The notes beneath the pieces are model-generated. The model made no database searches. It worked only from the letters and a program-made list of their open reading frames with translations, and had not been told where the DNA came from. The translations under genes and the position numbers were made by a program. From the IMG/VR virus record IMGVR_UViG_3300030106_004333, positions 1 through 25,157 of that record: a stretch of DNA of 25,157 nucleotides; one strand, written 5' to 3'. Each line of letters begins with the position of its first letter. The stretch's first letter is position 1. Positions 21,609 through 25,157 of the stretch are shown here, piece by piece. The stretch comes from a virus.

Positions 21609-23720
21609 AGGTCTTTTTCTTTTTGAGAATAAAGATTTATCCCAAAACCCTTGATCATATATAGTTGTTACTTTCTTTTCTTTTTCTACTTTAATTTTTT
21701 TAACTTCTTCTAAGTGATAAACAATCATCATAAATGCCATTACCCTATCGAAGTTTCCTACCTCATTGTAGGATATAAGCTCTTTTAATAAAGGTACACT
21801 TCTTATTTTGTGTAGATTTAAAAGGCCTTCATTTTCATATGGTTCTAACAACCACATTTTAATAAGTTCTTCTCCGTACATCTTTAAAGGTTTTGACATG
21901 TGCATACCTTTTTGTCTCTGTACTTTACTGTGTTGGATAACATCTTTGATTATTTCAGGCTGATCTGCAAGTAAGTATGTTTCATGTTTATGTTCTAAAT
22001 ACTGAAACAATCCTTTACGTTCGTTCTCATATAAACACTTGGCATTATAAAACTTAAGTAATCTTCTTACATTTTCGTAATACTGGTTAGCTGTCTCAGG
22101 CCTCCCTGTATATTCTGCTACAATACGATTAGTTAGTTTATTTATTACAAAAGTAGATCCTAAAGAAGATGTTGTAGATTCATCATGATCATAAGGGTCA
22201 GTACCTGCAAGATACATGCCATATGGTATATCCCCGTCTTTATCTTCGTAAGGCATTTCATATATAACAACACACCCTGATATATCATCACTACCTCTAA
22301 CAGGAAATTCATAGATTGGCTTGAGTTTTGCATTAGGTTTCCATTCGACCTTTTTAGTTTCTGTATTTACAAACAACTCTCCTATGTAGTCATGATTGCG
22401 TTCTCTGTTAGATGCTTCTAGTTCAGCAAGTCTAGTTAAAAGATCTGCAACTGGAAACAAATTACCTGTGCGCGTAAGAAATACTTCAGATGGTACAAGC
22501 GGTCTATTTTGTAATTCTGCATCTAGAGCACTTCTAGCATTTTTACCTTCTTTTAGTTTTTCTCTAAACTTATCTAAGTACTCTCTTGCAGGCTGCTCTT
22601 GCGTATTACCATTCTTGTCTTTAAACTGATTTAGTCCTCTGTAAGCAGGTACAAAATAAGATATTTTACCTTTATCTTCCCATTCATCGTTAAACGAAAT
22701 CATATCATAAACATCAGGGTTATAGAACATATCTCGTGCATCTACAGTACCTCCACCTTCCATGTCACCACCTGTACCAAGATACATGCAGCTTCCAAAT
22801 TTATATGCACCGTTTTTCATACATTCTACAGATGCTTCGTGCGACGCTTTAAGATTACTAAACATTCCAATCTCTTCAAGCACCATTACTGCAGGTCTTG
22901 TACCGTTGGCAGCAAATGGATTATCTTTAAATGTGCGGTGTTTAATTTTAGATTTAGAACCCATAACTTTCCAGGTTCCACCAAGTTTCTTTTTATACTC
23001 TGCAATAATTTCTTTACCAGAGTACCAGCTTCCTCCATATTGTTTAGAAAAAGGAGATGGGTAAAACTTATCTCCAATCTCTATACCGCCTGGTAAATTA
23101 TCTAAACCAAATTGCGTTTTCTTAAGTATGTCTCCAGAATATTTAGCATCACCTGCTCCCACTACAATCTCAGTTGATGGAGGGTTTTTTATAAGATCAG
23201 GATCGTATGCTTTCATTCCATCAAACACAAACTCATGTCCTGCTACACCTCCTGCAACAGAGTATGATTTACCAAATCCACGGCTACCCATCATCATAAA
23301 GTTTTTAGCTTCATTTTCAAACAATGGTCTGCCTAAATTCTTTTTATGTGTTCTACGCATATATTCTGCAGCAGGTACATAATGATCTTGTCCTATAAAC
23401 TCTCTATTACAGGTAAACTCTTTATCATCTTCAAATCCTGAAAATCCACGAGCTTCTACCCAATTGTAAAAAAACTCCCATTCAAGATCTCTAAGAAATG
23501 GTTTACCTGGAGTTTTAGTTTTAGAGTGTGCAGTTTTATTAAGAAGTATTGTCCAGAAGTTTACATAAAAATAAAGATTACCTGGCATCCATATGCCACC
23601 TACCCAATAACCTTCAATACATCGTTTTTTCTCTTCCCGCCAAAACAATAAGTATTCTTCGCTGGCAGGATGAAACTGAGGTATTTCGTTAAGTAAAAAA
23701 GCTTCTTTGTTAATAATCAT
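21603..23720 (-). CDS. terL: Terminase large subunit (705 aa)
   Basis: The DNA-packaging motor: an ATPase that drives DNA through the portal, plus a nuclease that cuts the concatemer. Walker A is GSRGFGKS (145-152, Lys151). Walker B is VMVLEE (278-283, with acidic 282-283), followed by a coupling-type GTGGDMEGG segment near 315-323. The C-terminal RNase H-like nuclease shows Asp508 in LAGTDPYDHD, Glu565/Glu567 in LYENER, and Asp658 in GNFDRVMAF, the expected metal-binding acids. A ~130-residue N-terminal extension precedes the ATPase (EYMRRTHKKNLGRPLF just before it). A length near 700 fits the crAss-like/Bacteroidota phage type. The start ATG 23720 overlaps the stop of the upstream 173-residue gene (ATGA), which suggests translational coupling. 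Confidence 0.95.
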   Translation of the reverse strand: MIINKEAFLLNEIPQFHPASEEYLLFWREEKKRCIEGYWVGGIWMPGNLYFYVNFWTILLNKTAHSKTKTPGKPFLRDLEWEFFYNWVEARGFSGFEDDKEFTCNREFIGQDHYVPAAEYMRRTHKKNLGRPLFENEAKNFMMMGSRGFGKSYSVAGGVAGHEFVFDGMKAYDPDLIKNPPSTEIVVGAGDAKYSGDILKKTQFGLDNLPGGIEIGDKFYPSPFSKQYGGSWYSGKEIIAEYKKKLGGTWKVMGSKSKIKHRTFKDNPFAANGTRPAVMVLEEIGMFSNLKASHEASVECMKNGAYKFGSCMYLGTGGDMEGGGTVDARDMFYNPDVYDMISFNDEWEDKGKISYFVPAYRGLNQFKDKNGNTQEQPAREYLDKFREKLKEGKNARSALDAELQNRPLVPSEVFLTRTGNLFPVADLLTRLAELEASNRERNHDYIGELFVNTETKKVEWKPNAKLKPIYEFPVRGSDDISGCVVIYEMPYEDKDGDIPYGMYLAGTDPYDHDESTTSSLGSTFVINKLTNRIVAEYTGRPETANQYYENVRRLLKFYNAKCLYENERKGLFQYLEHKHETYLLADQPEIIKDVIQHSKVQRQKGMHMSKPLKMYGEELIKMWLLEPYENEGLLNLHKIRSVPLLKELISYNEVGNFDRVMAFMMIVYHLEEVKKIKVEKEKKVTTIYDQGFWDKSLFSKRKRPF

Positions 23721-24238
23721 ATTAATCCTTTCTCGGACGCAGACTCTTCTGCTCCTCCTTTTGTAGAACCTTCGTTAGTTTCTTTATCCACGAGTTTAAG
23801 AAGACGTTCATAATCCTCAAACAATTTAACATTTGTTTTAAGTAATCCTTCGATAGTGTCTGCATTATCTTCATAAGTAAGTGTATCTAAATATAATGTT
23901 TTTTCATCCATCTTTTTATTCCATACCATAAGTTGTCTTTTGGCTGGAGTTACTAAAGATCTTTCATAATAAACCATTGCTTCTTTATATTTATCCCAAT
24001 CAAACTTTTCATCCTTTAAATGATCTTTAGCAATTATATTTTTTCGTGTGGGATAAGAGATATTAGAAAATTTAGAATCTGGATCCACTAAAAGAGCAAT
24101 AGCCCACATTATCTGTGAGCTTTTGCCTTTTGCTTTGCTTTTATCTTCTTTATAGATAGCAGCAAAGGGGGAGGGGACCTTAAGTTGTGGATGTAATTTC
24201 CAAAAATTTACATCCGTGTCGAATCCTTCTAGTATCAT
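23717..24238 (-). CDS. Unknown protein coupled to TerL, small terminase candidate (173 aa)
   Basis: I do not recognise the family. The first ~100 residues are mixed and contain HPQLKVPSPFAAIYKEDKSK and a likely helix with QIMWAIALLVDPDS. The C-terminal half is helical and charged (residues ~115-160, with likely coiled coil around LLKTNVKLFEDYERLLKLV), then a Gly/Ser/Glu tail. Both ends use the ATGA overlap: 4 bp with the GroES-like gene upstream and 4 bp with TerL downstream. Immediately preceding TerL in a coupled pair is the classical position of the small terminase subunit, and a helical oligomerising C-terminus fits that. However, no DNA-binding helix-turn-helix could be recognised, so the role is only a hypothesis. 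Confidence 0.6.
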   Translation of the reverse strand: MILEGFDTDVNFWKLHPQLKVPSPFAAIYKEDKSKAKGKSSQIMWAIALLVDPDSKFSNISYPTRKNIIAKDHLKDEKFDWDKYKEAMVYYERSLVTPAKRQLMVWNKKMDEKTLYLDTLTYEDNADTIEGLLKTNVKLFEDYERLLKLVDKETNEGSTKGGAEESASEKGLI

Positions 24239-24519
24239 TTTACAATGCCTAGTACATCGAACATATTCATTTGGAAATATTCTACTTCACCTACTCGCAC
24301 CATAAATCCTTGGCCTTTTGGTATAACAATATCTCCAACTTTTACGTTTTTAACATCTTGACTAACTGCTACTACTTTAGCGTGCCCGTCTCTTTTATCT
24401 CTCTCTTCTTTTAACATAGACTCGGATTTGATAATCCCGCTATCTGTTTCTTTCGCCACCTCTGGCATTTCAACAACAATATGTTGTCCTAAAGGTTCGT
24501 ATTTAATCATGGTTACCAT
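24235..24519 (-). CDS. GroES-like co-chaperonin (Cpn10 family, 94 aa)
   Basis: Residues 4-94 follow the Cpn10 pattern: MIKYEPLGQHIVVEM as the first strand, a mobile-loop region ETDSGIIKSES (24-34) that contacts GroEL, HAKVVAVSQDV, VKVGDIVIPKGQG (60-71) and a closing FDVLGIV. Phage proteins of this kind (for example T4 gp31) replace or supplement host GroES so that the host GroEL can fold the phage capsid protein. The start at 24519 overlaps the zinc-ribbon gene by 7 bp; a second ATG three codons later (24510) would give a start that matches the family N-terminus better. The stop overlaps the next gene (ATGA). Which protein it helps fold is inferred, not shown. Confidence 0.85.
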   Translation of the reverse strand: MVTMIKYEPLGQHIVVEMPEVAKETDSGIIKSESMLKEERDKRDGHAKVVAVSQDVKNVKVGDIVIPKGQGFMVRVGEVEYFQMNMFDVLGIVK

Positions 24520-24752
24520 TTTTTAAGTGGGCAGTGTGATTGCATTGATCTTGTTTTAGCAATCAGTGGGCACCCACATTTTGTACATCTATTTTTAACG
24601 TTAAACTCGCAAGTAGAGCATATACTAGCTCTAGCCTTTGCAATCTTTTCTACATGTTCATTTGGGAATACTACATTCTTCCAACCATTAAAGATTTCAG
24701 ACAGTTTCTCTGTTGCTGTTTTCTTTTTTTCTTCCTGTGGACTTTCTTCCAT
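24513..24752 (-). CDS. Small zinc-ribbon protein (79 aa)
   Basis: The C-terminal half has six cysteines in a compact zinc-binding pattern: Cys45-x2-Cys48, Cys56-x2-Cys59-x-Cys61 (CTKCGCPL) and Cys74 in HCPLKKW. The CxxCGCPL...KT...CP..KW arrangement is one I recall in small phage proteins of unknown role (DUF6171-like). The N-terminal ~35 residues are charged and helical. A role in nucleic-acid or protein binding is possible but not shown. The first 56 bp overlap the end of the HU-like gene in another frame. The start is supported by the leader TATAAAAATGG, and there is no later ATG before the cysteines. The end overlaps the GroES-like start. Confidence 0.75.
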   Translation of the reverse strand: MEESPQEEKKKTATEKLSEIFNGWKNVVFPNEHVEKIAKARASICSTCEFNVKNRCTKCGCPLIAKTRSMQSHCPLKKW

Positions 24753-24936
24753 TTTTATAATATTTAAATCTATTCTTTTTAACTGTAAACATACCTAAAT
24801 GTTTTAATCTAAGAGATTTAAAATCTCCCTCACTTATAACATCTTTAAGAACTTTAAACTGAGATTTAACAATTAAATCTATTTTAAATTCACTTATATC
24901 GTACTTCTTAGCTAATTCTTTTATTAGTTTGTCCAC
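24697..24936 (-). CDS. HU/IHF-like DNA-binding protein (79 aa)
   Basis: Residues 1-60 fit the first two-thirds of the HU/IHF fold: two helices (DKLIKELAKKY; LIVKSQFKVLKDVIS), then EGDFKSLRLKHLGMFTVKKN (36-55), matching the family's E/G-G-D-x-V-x-L-x-x-F/L-G-x-F strand pair, then RFKYYKNGRK leading toward the DNA-binding arm. The canonical arm and C-terminal helix are short or missing, so it is truncated relative to the usual ~90-100 residues. crAss-like phages are known to carry IHF-like proteins near their structural genes. The start appears to be GTG at 24936, overlapping the upstream helix-turn-helix gene by 13 bp. Its 3' end overlaps the zinc-ribbon gene by 56 bp. Confidence 0.6.
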   Translation of the reverse strand: MDKLIKELAKKYDISEFKIDLIVKSQFKVLKDVISEGDFKSLRLKHLGMFTVKKNRFKYYKNGRKSTGRKKENSNRETV

Positions 24937-25157
24937 GATATTTTATAGGTTATTTCTATTCCATTAGTCTTAATATTGTCTAAAATACTAGGATTAATCT
25001 TTTTGTCCACAATCATTTTCTTTTTACGAAGCATAGTAATATGATTATTAAAAGATGCTTCAGACATACCAATAGATTTTCTTACCATCTTTCTAACAGG
25101 AGTAGAAAACAATAGTTTGTCTATATCTTTTTTGTTTTTGTTATTCTGCCATACAGA
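24924..25157 (-). CDS. Helix-turn-helix DNA-binding protein, 5' end beyond window
   Basis: The minus-strand frame is open to the window's last base, with 77 residues visible before the TAA at 24924; the true start is outside the window. A TTG codon at 25112 could be a start, but upstream codons continue without a stop, so a longer protein is more likely. Residues ~23-51 of the visible part (VRKMVRKSIGMSEASFNNHI then MLRKKKMI) have the spacing of a helix-turn-helix recognition unit: a helix, a Gly turn, a second helix with SFNNHI, then a wing-like KKKMIVDKKINP. A sequence-specific DNA-binding role is inferred. It ends 13 bp into the HU-like gene, so the two are cotranslated. Confidence 0.6.
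   Translation of the reverse strand, partial: SVWQNNKNKKDIDKLLFSTPVRKMVRKSIGMSEASFNNHITMLRKKKMIVDKKINPSILDNIKTNGIEITYKISWTN

Noticed and set aside
22762-23064. Plus-strand frames of 60-100 codons opposite TerL (also 17019-17327 opposite the scaffold and others elsewhere)
   Set aside because: They lie antisense within well-supported genes, have no start context, and show no protein family pattern.
1-25157. Reassigned stop codon as in some crAss-like phages
   Set aside because: TAA, TAG and TGA all end genes at sensible places (TerL and portal with TAG; TGA in ATGA overlaps), and no gene is interrupted by in-frame stops.
1-25157. tRNA genes, CRISPR arrays, insertion sequences, integrase
   Set aside because: Genes are packed with gaps of 105 bp or less; no cloverleaf, regular repeat array or transposase/integrase motif was found.

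Overview
The window looks like the virion (head and tail) module of a tailed double-stranded DNA phage that infects a member of the Bacteroidota, probably a flavobacterium-like host. The reasons are: a TerL, portal, acidic scaffold and major capsid block; AT-rich DNA; start codons preceded by A/T-rich leaders rather than Shine-Dalgarno sequences; and two intergenic regions carrying the Bacteroidota-type promoter TTG/TTTG, 19 bp, TAnnTTTG. The TerL, portal and capsid proteins, the portal-scaffold-capsid order, the ring/adaptor-like protein and the HU/IHF-like gene resemble crAss-like phages (Crassvirales) and relatives such as Cellulophaga podoviruses. That assignment is from memory of those families and is moderately confident. 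Every supported gene is on the minus strand, so transcription runs from high to low coordinates. The standard genetic code is used. Both window edges cut through a gene. The longest gap between genes is about 105 bp, so no stretch over 300 bp lacks a gene. I see no tRNA, CRISPR array, insertion sequence or integrase.

Layout in the direction of transcription. (1) 25157-23717: a tightly overlapping cluster of small genes: helix-turn-helix protein (cut by the edge), HU/IHF-like protein, six-cysteine zinc-ribbon protein, GroES-like co-chaperonin, and a 173-residue protein coupled to TerL. (2) 23720-21603: large terminase. (3) A promoter, then two tandem paralogous small structural proteins and the portal (21497-18266). 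(4) A second promoter of the same design, then scaffold, major capsid protein, a conserved head protein, a ring/adaptor-like protein, a fibre-like protein and a 420-residue major virion (tail tube candidate) protein (18163-12088), closed by a strong hairpin terminator at about 12.03-12.06 kb. (5) Probably by read-through, a tail/surface module (12018-1): a 216-residue protein, a 432-residue pappalysin-like pseudoprotease, a 1764-residue protein with an intact HExxHxxGxxH zinc protease motif plus a DUF1566/Lcl_C-like domain, a 375-residue protein with a Gly/Ser tail, a 511-residue fibre protein, and a large structural protein running off the window.

How it fits together: TerL packages DNA through the portal into a capsid built on the acidic scaffold, possibly with help from the phage GroES. 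The ring and tube-like proteins join head to tail, and the distal module makes the fibres and host-contacting parts. The most unusual element is the pair of adjacent pappalysin (M43)-like proteins. One keeps the zinc motif but has the presumed Met-turn displaced about 890 residues downstream, with a DUF1566-like domain in between. The other has lost the catalytic Glu and two of three zinc-binding His. An intact/degenerate protease pair inside a tail gene cluster suggests a virion-borne surface protease or receptor-binding device.
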